The notes beneath the pieces were generated by a model. That model was given only the letters and a program-made list of their open reading frames with translations. It was not told the origin of the DNA and searched no databases. From Verrucomicrobiales bacterium (lineage in GTDB: Bacteria; Verrucomicrobiota; Verrucomicrobiia; Verrucomicrobiales; DEV007): a stretch of 64,000 nt of DNA. The position numbers and the translations under genes were made by a program. Every line of letters begins with the position of its first letter. Positions within the stretch are counted from its first letter, which is position 1. The DNA is taken from contig JARGNG010000014.1 of NCBI GenBank assembly GCA_029213265.1, forward strand, positions 57,442 through 121,441, written 5' to 3'. Shown one piece after another: positions 9,905 to 19,151 of the stretch.

Positions 9905-10128
9905 GAGGTATCTCCTGTGTCGAACCCGAATGCGAAGTCATTCTTGAGTTGCTTGAATGAAGGTGTGTCCTGGAGTGCGGGGCACACGGGAAGATGGGGA
10001 CGTGCGAAAAGGCGTCGTAGAAAAAATACAGGAAGCTGCCTACAGAAGTCTTTTCACTCCTGCTGGAATGAGATAAGGAAACAGACGCGAATGCTACCTT
10101 TTCTGCCGTTCAAAATATCCAAACTCCC

Positions 10129-11451
10129 ATGAAGGTTCTTTTCCCGATTTTTCTTTTCGCCCTGCTCTCGCCACTCCAGGCGCAAAACCCGCCCTATGAC
10201 AAAGCTCCGCCGGTGGAGGCTCCCTATTTTCGCGTTCGCTACGAGGCCTCTTCCGAAATGGGTGAACTGATCTTTCCGGTGCAGTACACTGTCTGGATTC
10301 CTTCCGGAGTCGAAACACTGCGCGGCGTGGTTGTGCACCAGCATGGTTGTGGGGAGGGCTCCTGCAAGTCAGGACAGACGGGAGCCTTCGATTTGCACTG
10401 GCAGGCACTGGCCGAAAAGCACGGTTGCGCGCTTTTGGCCCCCTCCTACGAACAGCCGCAGGACGCCGACTGTCAGATGTGGTGCGATCCGCGAAACGGA
10501 TCCGGCGAAGCGTTTCAGAAAGGACTCGCTGAACTGGGTAAACTGTCAGGTCATCCCGAGCTCGCCACGGTTCCCTGGGCGCTGTGGGGACATAGCGGAG
10601 GTGGTCACTGGGTTGGCGGGATGACCTTGCTTCATCCTGAAAGAACGGTCGCTGTCTGGCATCGTTCCGGAGTCCCGCTGGTGGAGACGAATCCCGACCG
10701 CCCCTCTATCAAAACACACACCATTTCGGATGCCGCGCTCGGCGTGCCGATGATGTGCAATCCCGGTACCAAAGAAGGCGTCACCGTAAAAGACGGCCGC
10801 TTCGCCGGAGTGTGGCCTGCCAATGAAGCCTTTTTTGCGGCAGTGAGAGGGAAAGGCGGCCTTATCGGAATTGCGGTCGATCCCCTCACGGCCCACGAAT
10901 GCGGGAACCAGCGCTACCTCGCAATTCCCTGGCTCGATCACTGTCTTTCCGCACGATTGCCGGAACAGGCTGGCGATCCTCTGCGCCCCATGCCGACGGA
11001 GAGTGCCTGGCTTGCGACCGTTCTGGAAACCACCGCCGTTCCTGCTGCCGACTATACCGGAAATGCAAAGGAGGCGGTTTGGCTTCCGGACGGATCCCTT
11101 GCCAAAGCGTGGATGCACTACGTCACCGACACCGTCGTTCCTGACGAGACTCCGCCTCCGGCACCGGAGAAGCTTTCTGTAAAAGGAGATCAACTTTCCT
11201 GGGGGGCGAAAGCCGATCTCGAGAGTGGCATCGCTCACTTCGTAATCGAACGGGACGGAACAGAAATTGCAACGGTTCCGGAGAAGCCGAAGAATCCTTT
11301 TGGTCGCCTCATTTTCCAGGGACTGCAATACAGTGACACGCCCGCCGCTCCGCTGGTCGAGATGAAGTTCACGGATGCAACCGCAGAGGAAGGAAAGGAC
11401 TATCGTTACCGGGTCATTTCCGTGAATACCGTGGGATTGAAGTCCGAGTGA
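10129..11451 (+). CDS. Secreted alpha/beta hydrolase-like protein
   Basis: Signal peptide; [38 protein letters not shown] nucleophile elbow. Confidence 0.65.
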   Translation: MKVLFPIFLFALLSPLQAQNPPYDKAPPVEAPYFRVRYEASSEMGELIFPVQYTVWIPSGVETLRGVVVHQHGCGEGSCKSGQTGAFDLHWQALAEKHGCALLAPSYEQPQDADCQMWCDPRNGSGEAFQKGLAELGKLSGHPELATVPWALWGHSGGGHWVGGMTLLHPERTVAVWHRSGVPLVETNPDRPSIKTHTISDAALGVPMMCNPGTKEGVTVKDGRFAGVWPANEAFFAAVRGKGGLIGIAVDPLTAHECGNQRYLAIPWLDHCLSARLPEQAGDPLRPMPTESAWLATVLETTAVPAADYTGNAKEAVWLPDGSLAKAWMHYVTDTVVPDETPPPAPEKLSVKGDQLSWGAKADLESGIAHFVIERDGTEIATVPEKPKNPFGRLIFQGLQYSDTPAAPLVEMKFTDATAEEGKDYRYRVISVNTVGLKSE

Positions 11452-11456
11452 GTGGC

Positions 11457-12326
11457 TCAAAGAAATTGATCCAATTCTGAAAACGCCCCGGCATTTTCCC
11501 ATTCCAGTGCGGTGAACGCCTGGTCCAGATGCGCAACGGTTCTTCCTCCGACGAGGACACAATCGATTTCAGGCTGATGAAGCACCCACGCGAGGGCGAG
11601 GTGGGCCTGGTCGCATCCGAAGCGTGACGCAACTTCCCCGAGGTGGGCCAGCCTCTTCCAGGCCTGCTCATGAAAATAGACATCCTGGTGTCCCGGGATT
11701 ACTTCGAAGCGTGAGCCGGACTCGACTCCGCGCTTGTGTTTGCCGGTCAGAAACCCTGCACCAAGCGGGCTGTAGGTAATTACATCGACGCTTTCTGATT
11801 GGTAGAATCGAAAATCGTCCTTATCGAGGTCGCGAACGGCGTAGTTGAAATTGTTCTGCAAAGCGGAAAAACGGGCAAACCCATTCTCGTCCTGACAAGA
11901 CAACACCTTCGAAAAGGCCACTCTGTCCACATTGCTGATTCCCAACTTTTTCACGACTTCTTTCTGAACCAACTCATCCAGCGCCGCGAGGCAGTCAGGG
12001 GAAGCCGCACTCGATTCCCAGCTGTGAAGATAGAGCAGATCAATGGTCGCGACTCCAAGCCGCTCGCGGCTTTGCTCCACATTCTCCGCAATCGATTTGG
12101 CTTCGAATGGAGGAAGAATCTTTGTCGCGACACAAATTTCACTCATGCCACGAGCACAAAGCCATTCGCCCAGGATGGTCTCCGACGCCCCGTCTCCATA
12201 GGCGGCGGCGGTGTCGAACATGGAAATGCCTCGATCTGCCGCCTCGTCGAGCAGGGCGAAGGAGGCGTCACGATCGATCTCTCTTCCAAATGTGACGCAG
12301 CCGAGTCCAATTTTGTTCGTGTTCAT
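11457..12326 (-). CDS. Aldo/keto reductase
   Basis: FDTAAAYGDGASETILGEWL; DLLYLHSWE; ITYSPLGAGFLTGKHK; start MNTNKIGLGCVTFG. Confidence 0.88.
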   Translation of the reverse strand: MNTNKIGLGCVTFGREIDRDASFALLDEAADRGISMFDTAAAYGDGASETILGEWLCARGMSEICVATKILPPFEAKSIAENVEQSRERLGVATIDLLYLHSWESSAASPDCLAALDELVQKEVVKKLGISNVDRVAFSKVLSCQDENGFARFSALQNNFNYAVRDLDKDDFRFYQSESVDVITYSPLGAGFLTGKHKRGVESGSRFEVIPGHQDVYFHEQAWKRLAHLGEVASRFGCDQAHLALAWVLHQPEIDCVLVGGRTVAHLDQAFTALEWENAGAFSELDQFL

Positions 12327-12453
12327 CGAGGTCGTTTCGGGAAAGTTTCCCAGGGAAGCAGGGTGTCTGCATTTCTGAAAGAGAAAAGAGACGCGTTCGC
12401 GAATCCTTGAGTGGCCTCTTGCCATTTTCCTGTTCGCCTCTCATGATTCGCAC

Positions 12454-12990
12454 ATGAGCCAATTTGCGATCCGCAAATATGAAGAATCAGATGCCGGGGA
12501 ATTTTTCGAGGCCATCGAAGAATCACGGGACCACATCAGCCACTGGATGAGTTGGCTCACTCCGGAATTTTCCCCTTCCGATGTTCACGAATGGATCGCC
12601 GAATGCAGACGTGATTTTGAAACCGGAATCAAATACGAGCACCTCATTGTGGATCGCGGGAACGGACAGATTGTCGGCGCCTGCGGACTCAACAGTTTCG
12701 GCCGCCTCGACAAGCTCTGCAATCTTGGTTACTGGGTGAGGGCCTCCCGCCTCGGGGAGGGCGCTGCGACGAGGGCTACCGAATTGCTGCGCGATCTCGC
12801 CTTCGAGGAACTCGACATAATTCGTATTGAAATCGTGATCGCGGTCGGAAATGAAGCGAGCCATCAGGTCGCCCGTCATGTCGGGGCGATTGATGAAGGA
12901 ATACAAAATGCGCGACTCCTTATCGGTGAAGTGGCTCACGACGCGCGAATGTATTCGATGATCAATCCGCGGGTCCGTCGGAGTGGGTGA
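12454..12990 (+). CDS. GNAT family N-acetyltransferase (RimJ/RimL-like)
   Basis: IVGACGLNSFGRLDKLCNLGYWVRASRLGEGAATRAT. Confidence 0.8.
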   Translation: MSQFAIRKYEESDAGEFFEAIEESRDHISHWMSWLTPEFSPSDVHEWIAECRRDFETGIKYEHLIVDRGNGQIVGACGLNSFGRLDKLCNLGYWVRASRLGEGAATRATELLRDLAFEELDIIRIEIVIAVGNEASHQVARHVGAIDEGIQNARLLIGEVAHDARMYSMINPRVRRSG

Positions 12991-13056
12991 TCACCCCCCG
13001 AAAACGCCCCCTCTGCGGGCTGGCCAGCATCGGTTTGCACCGGTATTGTCCGGAGT

Positions 13057-14433
13057 ATGACTGAATCGAAAGCTCCCATCCCCAACTCCCGCCGCAATTT
13101 TCTCAAGACTTCCGCCGCGCTCGGTGCCGGAGTTCTTGCCTCGAATGCGGCCACGGTTCGCGCGGCAACGAACAAGAACAGCAAGCTTCGTATTTTCCAG
13201 ATCGGAACCGGCGGTATTGGTGGAATGCAACGCAAGGGTTTGAAGGGGCATCCGATGGTCGAGTTCGCCGGTTTCTGCGACACCGATGAGACCATGTTCA
13301 GCCGGATCGAAGACTACCATGGGGATTACTGGACCGTGACGGACTATCGCGAGGCCTTCGCCAACAAGGTCGATGATTTCGACGCCGTCATCGTCGACGT
13401 GCCTGACTTTCACCACTGCCCGATGATGGTGACCGCCTTGAAACATGGCAAACACGTCTATGGCCAGAAGCCGCTCGTTCATCAGCTCGACGAGCTCCGG
13501 ATCATTCGCGAAGCGGTTGCGGCGCGCCCGAAACTGTTCACCCAGATGGGAAATCAGCGGGCCTGCACCACCGGTCGAATGCAGGCGGTGGAAATTCTGA
13601 AGTCGAATACACTCGGTCGCCCCGTCGAAGCACACATCTGGGTCGGAGGCATGAGCCGCGGAACTTATTTCGTCGATCCCTGGAGCCCTTACGGCGAAGC
13701 ACAGGAAAAGCCGGACACGATCCATTGGGACCTCTGGCATGGAGCTCTCACCGAAAAGCTTCCCTACAGCGAAGACCTCCACCCGCGACGCTGGCGTTCC
13801 TACTGGGAAACCGGAGGTGGCATGCTCGCTGATTGGGGCTGTCACGTGATCGACGTGCTCTACTTTGCCTATGACCTGGCTGCCCCGACTGCAGTGCAAA
13901 CCAATACGATCAAGCCTGCCGGTGTTTGCCACTCCGGCTACAACCAGTCTGTCGTCACGTATCCGGGCGGAGACAAGTTTGCGGGTGATACTTTCCCGCT
14001 TCACTTCAACGACAGTGGAATCAAGCCTTCCTTTGCTTCCCTTGGACTCCCTGAGCCCAAGACGATCAAGGGGACCTGCACGCTGATCGTCTGCGAAGAG
14101 GGGGCTCTTTTCGTGGAGCCGGGCGGCAAGATGGAAATTTATCGCAAAGGAAAGCTCGTCGAGAACGAGCCCATGCCGGAAGTTGGTCCCCGCGACCACT
14201 GGAAGGACTGGGCCGATTGTTGCCTCGGTGATGTGAAGCCGCTCTGGACTCAGTTTGACATTGGTTCACGAATCACCGAGCCAGCTCTCCTCGCGACCAA
14301 GGCCACCCGCTTTCCGGGCGCGGAGCTGAAATGGGATGCAGAAAACTATCGCTTCACCAATCACGAGGAAGCGAACAAGACGATTCTTTCCCGGACCTAC
14401 CGCGACGGTTTTGCTCCGCCTGAGATCGGATAG
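13057..14433 (+). CDS. Gfo/Idh/MocA family oxidoreductase with Tat-like signal
   Basis: SRRNFLKTSAALGAGVLAS; LRIFQIGTGGIGGMQRKGLK; HCPMMVTALKHGKHVYGQKPL. Confidence 0.9.
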   Translation: MTESKAPIPNSRRNFLKTSAALGAGVLASNAATVRAATNKNSKLRIFQIGTGGIGGMQRKGLKGHPMVEFAGFCDTDETMFSRIEDYHGDYWTVTDYREAFANKVDDFDAVIVDVPDFHHCPMMVTALKHGKHVYGQKPLVHQLDELRIIREAVAARPKLFTQMGNQRACTTGRMQAVEILKSNTLGRPVEAHIWVGGMSRGTYFVDPWSPYGEAQEKPDTIHWDLWHGALTEKLPYSEDLHPRRWRSYWETGGGMLADWGCHVIDVLYFAYDLAAPTAVQTNTIKPAGVCHSGYNQSVVTYPGGDKFAGDTFPLHFNDSGIKPSFASLGLPEPKTIKGTCTLIVCEEGALFVEPGGKMEIYRKGKLVENEPMPEVGPRDHWKDWADCCLGDVKPLWTQFDIGSRITEPALLATKATRFPGAELKWDAENYRFTNHEEANKTILSRTYRDGFAPPEIG

Positions 14434-14450
14434 GCCCGCCCATTCATTCC

Positions 14451-14479
14451 ACCCTGTTGGGTCAAACGCTCAACAGGGT
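14451..14479. terminator. Bidirectional terminator-like hairpin between convergent genes
   Basis: ACCCTGTTG (14451-14459) / CAACAGGGT (14471-14479), perfect 9-bp stem, 11-nt loop. Confidence 0.55.
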
Positions 14480-14495
14480 TGGAAAACGGTTTGTC

Positions 14496-15368
14496 TCACT
14501 CCAACCAGCCTAACTCGACCAGAAACTCGTCGAGCTGCTTGAGTGTCTGAGGGAGTGCGGGCTCATTTCCCTCCGCCGGTTTGCGACCTGCGTTGAAAAA
14601 GCCGTGCCTTTCTCCTTCGTAGCCCTCGAGGACGCAATTCACTCCGGCCGCTTTCATTTTTTCCGCGAAAACTTCTGCGGTGGCATAGGGGACGGTGTCG
14701 TCCGCTTTCCCGTGAAAGATGATACAGGGCGGAGCTTTCGCGGAGACGTGGTGAGCCGGTGACAGGGCCTTCGGATCGACGCCCATGCGTTCCGTCAATT
14801 CTTCCGAACGATCTTCGAGCCAGGGCATTTTTCCGTCAATAGGTGCCAGCACGCAGGCAGGATTGAACAGGGCCAGTGCATTCGGCTTTGAGGCTGCGTC
14901 GTCCTCGATCACGCCGAGGCAGGCGGCAATGTGCCCACCAGCGCTTCCGCCCCCGGCGGCAAGGCGATTCGGATCCACTCCCAGTTCAGACGCGTGAGAT
15001 CGTACATACCGCATGGCGTCACGAGCGTCAGCGACACAGTCCTTTGCTTTGGTTCCGTGCCGCGAGGAAACCCGGTAGTCCGCGACGAAGGCAACCATGC
15101 CCCGCTTTGCGAGATATTCGGACTGGGAAATGAACTGACCGGGCGACCCTCCCTTCCAGCCTCCTCCGAAGAAGAAAATAATGGCCGGTCGCGAATCGGC
15201 GGCTTTCCCGTCATCGGGGGAAAACATCCACAGCTTCAACTTAGTTTCGCCAATTTCTTTGTAGACGATCTCTCTGGTTCCTTCGATCACCGGCGGGTAG
15301 TTTTTCTGCGCAAAACCGCTAAAGGTTCCGAGGAGAAAAATGGCAGCGAGGCTGGTGATGAATTTCAT
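14496..15368 (-). CDS. Secreted alpha/beta hydrolase (esterase/BD-FAE-like)
   Basis: IIFFFGGGWKGGSPGQF; LAAGGGSAGGHIAACLG; IIFHGKADDTVPYATAE. Confidence 0.85.
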   Translation of the reverse strand: MKFITSLAAIFLLGTFSGFAQKNYPPVIEGTREIVYKEIGETKLKLWMFSPDDGKAADSRPAIIFFFGGGWKGGSPGQFISQSEYLAKRGMVAFVADYRVSSRHGTKAKDCVADARDAMRYVRSHASELGVDPNRLAAGGGSAGGHIAACLGVIEDDAASKPNALALFNPACVLAPIDGKMPWLEDRSEELTERMGVDPKALSPAHHVSAKAPPCIIFHGKADDTVPYATAEVFAEKMKAAGVNCVLEGYEGERHGFFNAGRKPAEGNEPALPQTLKQLDEFLVELGWLE

Positions 15369-15497
15369 GGTTCCAGAATAGGCCGTCTCGAAGAACGGAC
15401 AAGGCCGCTCTCGCGTATTGACTTTCCGGTCTGTTTCGCCGAAAGAAGCTCTGCCAAACCGCAAGTGGTGGCTTTTTAGGAAGTCACCCAATGTGCT

Positions 15498-15556
15498 GAA
15501 ACCTCGTTCCAGGAATTACGGTGTTCTCCCGCCGCCGGGAGCGGGGTTTCTTTTTT
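15498..15556 (+). terminator. Intrinsic terminator / candidate structured RNA 3' end
   Basis: GAAACCTCGTTCC (15498-15510) pairs with GGAGCGGGGTTTC (15538-15550), then T6 (15551-15556); competing inner hairpin CTCCCG-CCGC-CGGGAG. Confidence 0.5.
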
Positions 15557-15558
15557 GT

Positions 15559-15996
15559 CTAGGACTTCCCGTCGAGGTACTTCCAGGCTCCCTTGTATTT
15601 TCTGAAGCGGGAAAGTTCATGAAGCTCGTAGGGCTCCTCTTCGAAGTAGTATTCGGCAACGAATTCGACTTTCCCAACCTTGTCGCCCTTTCCTCCCTTG
15701 GCGGTATCGAGGATGGTGAGATTGCTCCAGTTGACCTGGTGAATGGTGCGTTCCAGTTCTTTCTTCAGCGTTTTGGTGCGCGTGTCAGGGTGAGTCGTCT
15801 CGACAAGGTAATCAACAAGACGGAAGAAGTAGGCGCTGTATCGGGAGCGCATCAGTTGCTCGGCCGTTTCCGGTTTGGCCCGTCCGTAGTGAAACGGCAT
15901 GCAGCACACGGCGTATTCTTTCCAACTTTTGCAGGGACAGAGAGAAATCTCCCGTTCTCTCGGAATCCAATCATCAGGTATTTCTTCTTCACTCAT
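15559..15996 (-). CDS. YchJ/SEC-C motif family protein
   Basis: SLCPCKSWKEYAVCCMPFHYGRAKPETAEQLMRSRYSAYFF. Confidence 0.88.
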   Translation of the reverse strand: MSEEEIPDDWIPREREISLCPCKSWKEYAVCCMPFHYGRAKPETAEQLMRSRYSAYFFRLVDYLVETTHPDTRTKTLKKELERTIHQVNWSNLTILDTAKGGKGDKVGKVEFVAEYYFEEEPYELHELSRFRKYKGAWKYLDGKS

Positions 15997-16062
15997 CAAA
16001 AATCTGGGCAGAAGCACAAATCGTTGCGCATTCTGCTTTGGCAAGAGTATCCTTTTCACCCG

Positions 16063-16899
16063 ATGCCGACACGATATGCCATCATACTCGCCTACGACGG
16101 CACTGACTTCTGTGGATGGCAGCGACAGTTGGGAACGGGAAAGCATGCCAATCCGAAACCAAGTATAGAAGGAACCATTGCCGACGCGATTGATTCGTTG
16201 TGCGGAGAAACGATCAGCGTGGTCGCGAGCGGGCGCACTGATGCCGGCGTCCACGCGAGTGGCCAGGTAGCCCATTTCACCTTGTCGGACGCTTATCATG
16301 CGGAAGATCATTTTCTCGACGGACTCAACCGGCTTCTTCCCAACAGCGTCCGGATTCATCAACTCGTTCCCGTATCGGAAGCCTTCTCAGCGAGGGATGC
16401 CACGGAGAAGCAATACAGCTACTACTTTCAGCAAGGGCTGGCAAACCTTCCCCATCTGGAGCGATATTCGATGTGGAACCGGCATCCGCTTGAGGTTGAA
16501 TGGATGCAAGAGGCGACCCGTTGTCTCCTCGGTGAGCATGATTTTTCCGGATTTGGAAATTCCAGTGATGCGGTGACCAGCACCGTTCGGACGGTCCGTG
16601 AGGTCGAGGTTACGGAAGAGCCAATTCCTCTGCCCGGCAATTTTTGTCCCGAACGCCAATCCGTCATTCGGTTTCGAATTCGTGGAACCGGTTTCCTCAA
16701 ACAAATGGTTCGCAGCCTGGCCGGAACCCTCAAGCAAGTGGGAGAAGGCAGGCGCCCTCCCTGTGATATGGAAATGATCCTCCAAAGCTGCGATCACTCT
16801 CAAATCGGCCAAGTCGCTCCCGCAACTGGACTCTGGCTCGACCAGGTCTGGTATGAAACCGGGCCGGGAATCGATTCTCTCAATCAATTCGGAAGGTAG
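16063..16899 (+). CDS. truA: tRNA pseudouridine(38-40) synthase TruA
   Basis: YAIILAYDGTDFCGWQRQ; VVASGRTDAGVHASGQVAHF; FRIRGTGFLKQMVRSLAGTL. Confidence 0.95.
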   Translation: MPTRYAIILAYDGTDFCGWQRQLGTGKHANPKPSIEGTIADAIDSLCGETISVVASGRTDAGVHASGQVAHFTLSDAYHAEDHFLDGLNRLLPNSVRIHQLVPVSEAFSARDATEKQYSYYFQQGLANLPHLERYSMWNRHPLEVEWMQEATRCLLGEHDFSGFGNSSDAVTSTVRTVREVEVTEEPIPLPGNFCPERQSVIRFRIRGTGFLKQMVRSLAGTLKQVGEGRRPPCDMEMILQSCDHSQIGQVAPATGLWLDQVWYETGPGIDSLNQFGR

Positions 16900-18290
16900 C
16901 CAAAGAATCCCCGGGATTTGATTACCTCGGCTACTTCATGGGGAACCATTTCCTCCCACGAGTCATCTCCTTCTGCGATCTTCTCGAGAACGTCGCGCGA
17001 GAATACATTCTGGCAGCCCTCATCGTGATTGTAGAGTTGCTCAATATTTCCATGGGCAATGAGGTAATCGAAGAGATGCTTCAAATCCCCTGCAATTTCC
17101 AGGTTCTCGATCGTCGTTAGTTTATCCGAGTCCTTTTCGTTCAGAGGGTAGATGTACAATTTGATGTCGTTCTTAAAAAGGCGCCCGAATGATTCGAGGA
17201 TTCCTCCGTCTAGCTCTGTGTAATATTTCTCGTCGAACAATTCACGAAGACTGCCGATTCCCATCGTGATTCCGACCTTGGCTTTTGTATAGCGGCGCAG
17301 GTAGGCGGCCAGCCGATAGTATTCGAAGTAATTTGAAATCAAAACTGTCATTCCACTCGCGACCAGCATGTCGGCTCGTGCCAGGAAATCCCGCGTGTCG
17401 ATCTGACCACCTGCCATCAGATTCTTCATGGTGATCTCCATGATTTGAAGAGTGGTGTCAGGGTCCACGTCCGGTTCTTCGCAAAACCGCTCCGAAGCAC
17501 TCCTCATGATATCGATGTTGGCATTGCAAACCGGCCGAAAGCTTCCGCGTTCCACGAGAACGGCTCTTTTTCGCAAGACTTCGGAAGGCTGCAGCACCTT
17601 GCCCTCCGCTCCGAACATGGCAGCGTTTGTGAGTCCCAACTGAACTAGTTTCAGGCTCATGAGCCGGTTGTCGACGCTCCGGAATTCGATCCCGCTGAAC
17701 TCAATCATATCGATCTCAATTCGAGAGGTCGAAAGGTTATCGAGCAGAGACTCGATCAGTTGCTCAGGGCTGTGGTGGAGTTTGCAGGCCCCGTAGATCA
17801 GGTTCACTCCGACAACTCCCAGAGCATCCTGCTGACGCGCATTCGTCTTATCCAGCATTCTGACATGGATCAGGATTTGGCTGCTTTCGTCCCGGGGATG
17901 CGCTTGAAACCGGAACCCAAGCCATCCGTGACATTCATTAGTCCCGTGATAGTTCCTGGCGGATACCGTATCGGCAAAGGAAAAGAAGGCAGTGGTATCT
18001 CCCCGATGAGCCTGGAGCCGTTCCATGTTTAAATCCTGCTCATACTTGAGCATGCTCTCGAGACGGGCGCGGCAGACATAGCGCTCGCATTGGCCATAGA
18101 TGGCATCGCTGACTTGCATATCGTAGGCCGAGATGCTTTTTGAAATCGTCCCGGCAGCGCCCCCGGCGAGAAAGAACCAGCGTACTACCTCCTGGCCGGC
18201 CCCGATTTCCGCAAACGTTCCATATCGCCGCGGGTCAAGATTGACCTGCAGCGCCTTTTCCACAGTTGAGAGAGTTTCAGATTCAGTCAC
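16884..18290 (-). CDS. Conserved protein of unknown function (about 468 aa)
   Basis: Long ORF, likely GTG start (VTESETLSTVEKALQVNLDPRRYGTFAEIGAGQEVVRWFF); convergent overlap with truA. Confidence 0.7.
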   Translation of the reverse strand: MTESETLSTVEKALQVNLDPRRYGTFAEIGAGQEVVRWFFLAGGAAGTISKSISAYDMQVSDAIYGQCERYVCRARLESMLKYEQDLNMERLQAHRGDTTAFFSFADTVSARNYHGTNECHGWLGFRFQAHPRDESSQILIHVRMLDKTNARQQDALGVVGVNLIYGACKLHHSPEQLIESLLDNLSTSRIEIDMIEFSGIEFRSVDNRLMSLKLVQLGLTNAAMFGAEGKVLQPSEVLRKRAVLVERGSFRPVCNANIDIMRSASERFCEEPDVDPDTTLQIMEITMKNLMAGGQIDTRDFLARADMLVASGMTVLISNYFEYYRLAAYLRRYTKAKVGITMGIGSLRELFDEKYYTELDGGILESFGRLFKNDIKLYIYPLNEKDSDKLTTIENLEIAGDLKHLFDYLIAHGNIEQLYNHDEGCQNVFSRDVLEKIAEGDDSWEEMVPHEVAEVIKSRGFFGYLPN

Positions 18291-18399
18291 AATGAAAACA
18301 AGTAAGCAGGAATCGTGCGCGCCGATAAGAAAACACTGCCCGCATGGACACACTTCATTTTCTCCTTTTGCAAAGAAACGCTTTCGATAGGCTACCAAA

Positions 18400-19149
18400 G
18401 TGAACTGGAGCGAAAAACGAGTCCTTGTAACCGGGGGCACCCACGGCATCGGACGAGCCATCGGAAAAGGCCTGCAAACTAGCGGTGTCACTTCACTCGT
18501 CATCGCGGCGGAGGAGGAAACGCCTCATAGATGGGAGGAGTTCGAGCGATCCGGAGCTCTCTACCTGCGGGCAGATCTTGAGACCGAAACAGAGGCTTTT
18601 GAATTGGTGAGGAGATCTGCTGAACTCCTCGGCGGCCTCGATGGTCTCATCCACTGCGCGGGGGTTTATCTGGAGGGGAATCCGGGAGATCAAAGCGAGG
18701 TGGGAATTTGGAATACAACGATGAACATCAAGGCGCGAGCGGGCTATTTGCTCGCCTCGGAGTTTGCGCGTTGCGCGAGCGACGGCGCCAGCTTCGTCGG
18801 GGTGACCTCCATCAATGCAGAGCAATCGGAACCGGATCATCTCGCCTACGATCCCGCGTGTGCTGCGTTGGGCGGAGTCATCCGGGCGTTTGCGGTCCAC
18901 TATGCACCGCGACTTCGCTTTAATGCTCTCGCGCCGGGATTGATTCACACGCGACTGACCGAAGGCGTTGCCAACTCGGAATCGGCTCGTGAGCACGCCG
19001 GTAGAAACATTCCTATGAGATCAATGGGGAAACCGGAAGACTGTGTTGGCACGGCACTGTTCCTTCTCAGTGACGACTCCGCCTACATCACCGGCGAGAC
19101 CATTTTCGTCGATGGCGGAATACGGGCGAATCAAATGTCGCGGGAGTGA
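18400..19149 (+). CDS. SDR family oxidoreductase
   Basis: VLVTGGTHGIGRAIGKGLQ; YDPACAALGGVIRAFAVHYAPRLRFNALAPGLIHT; GTG start. Confidence 0.88.
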   Translation: MNWSEKRVLVTGGTHGIGRAIGKGLQTSGVTSLVIAAEEETPHRWEEFERSGALYLRADLETETEAFELVRRSAELLGGLDGLIHCAGVYLEGNPGDQSEVGIWNTTMNIKARAGYLLASEFARCASDGASFVGVTSINAEQSEPDHLAYDPACAALGGVIRAFAVHYAPRLRFNALAPGLIHTRLTEGVANSESAREHAGRNIPMRSMGKPEDCVGTALFLLSDDSAYITGETIFVDGGIRANQMSRE

Positions 19150-19151
19150 GT

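Noticed and set aside
10546-11562. 338-aa minus-strand ORF
   Set aside because: Antisense to the hydrolase CDS 10129-11451; no recognizable motifs.
12991-14199. 402-aa minus-strand ORF
   Set aside because: Antisense shadow of the Gfo/Idh/MocA gene at 13057-14433.
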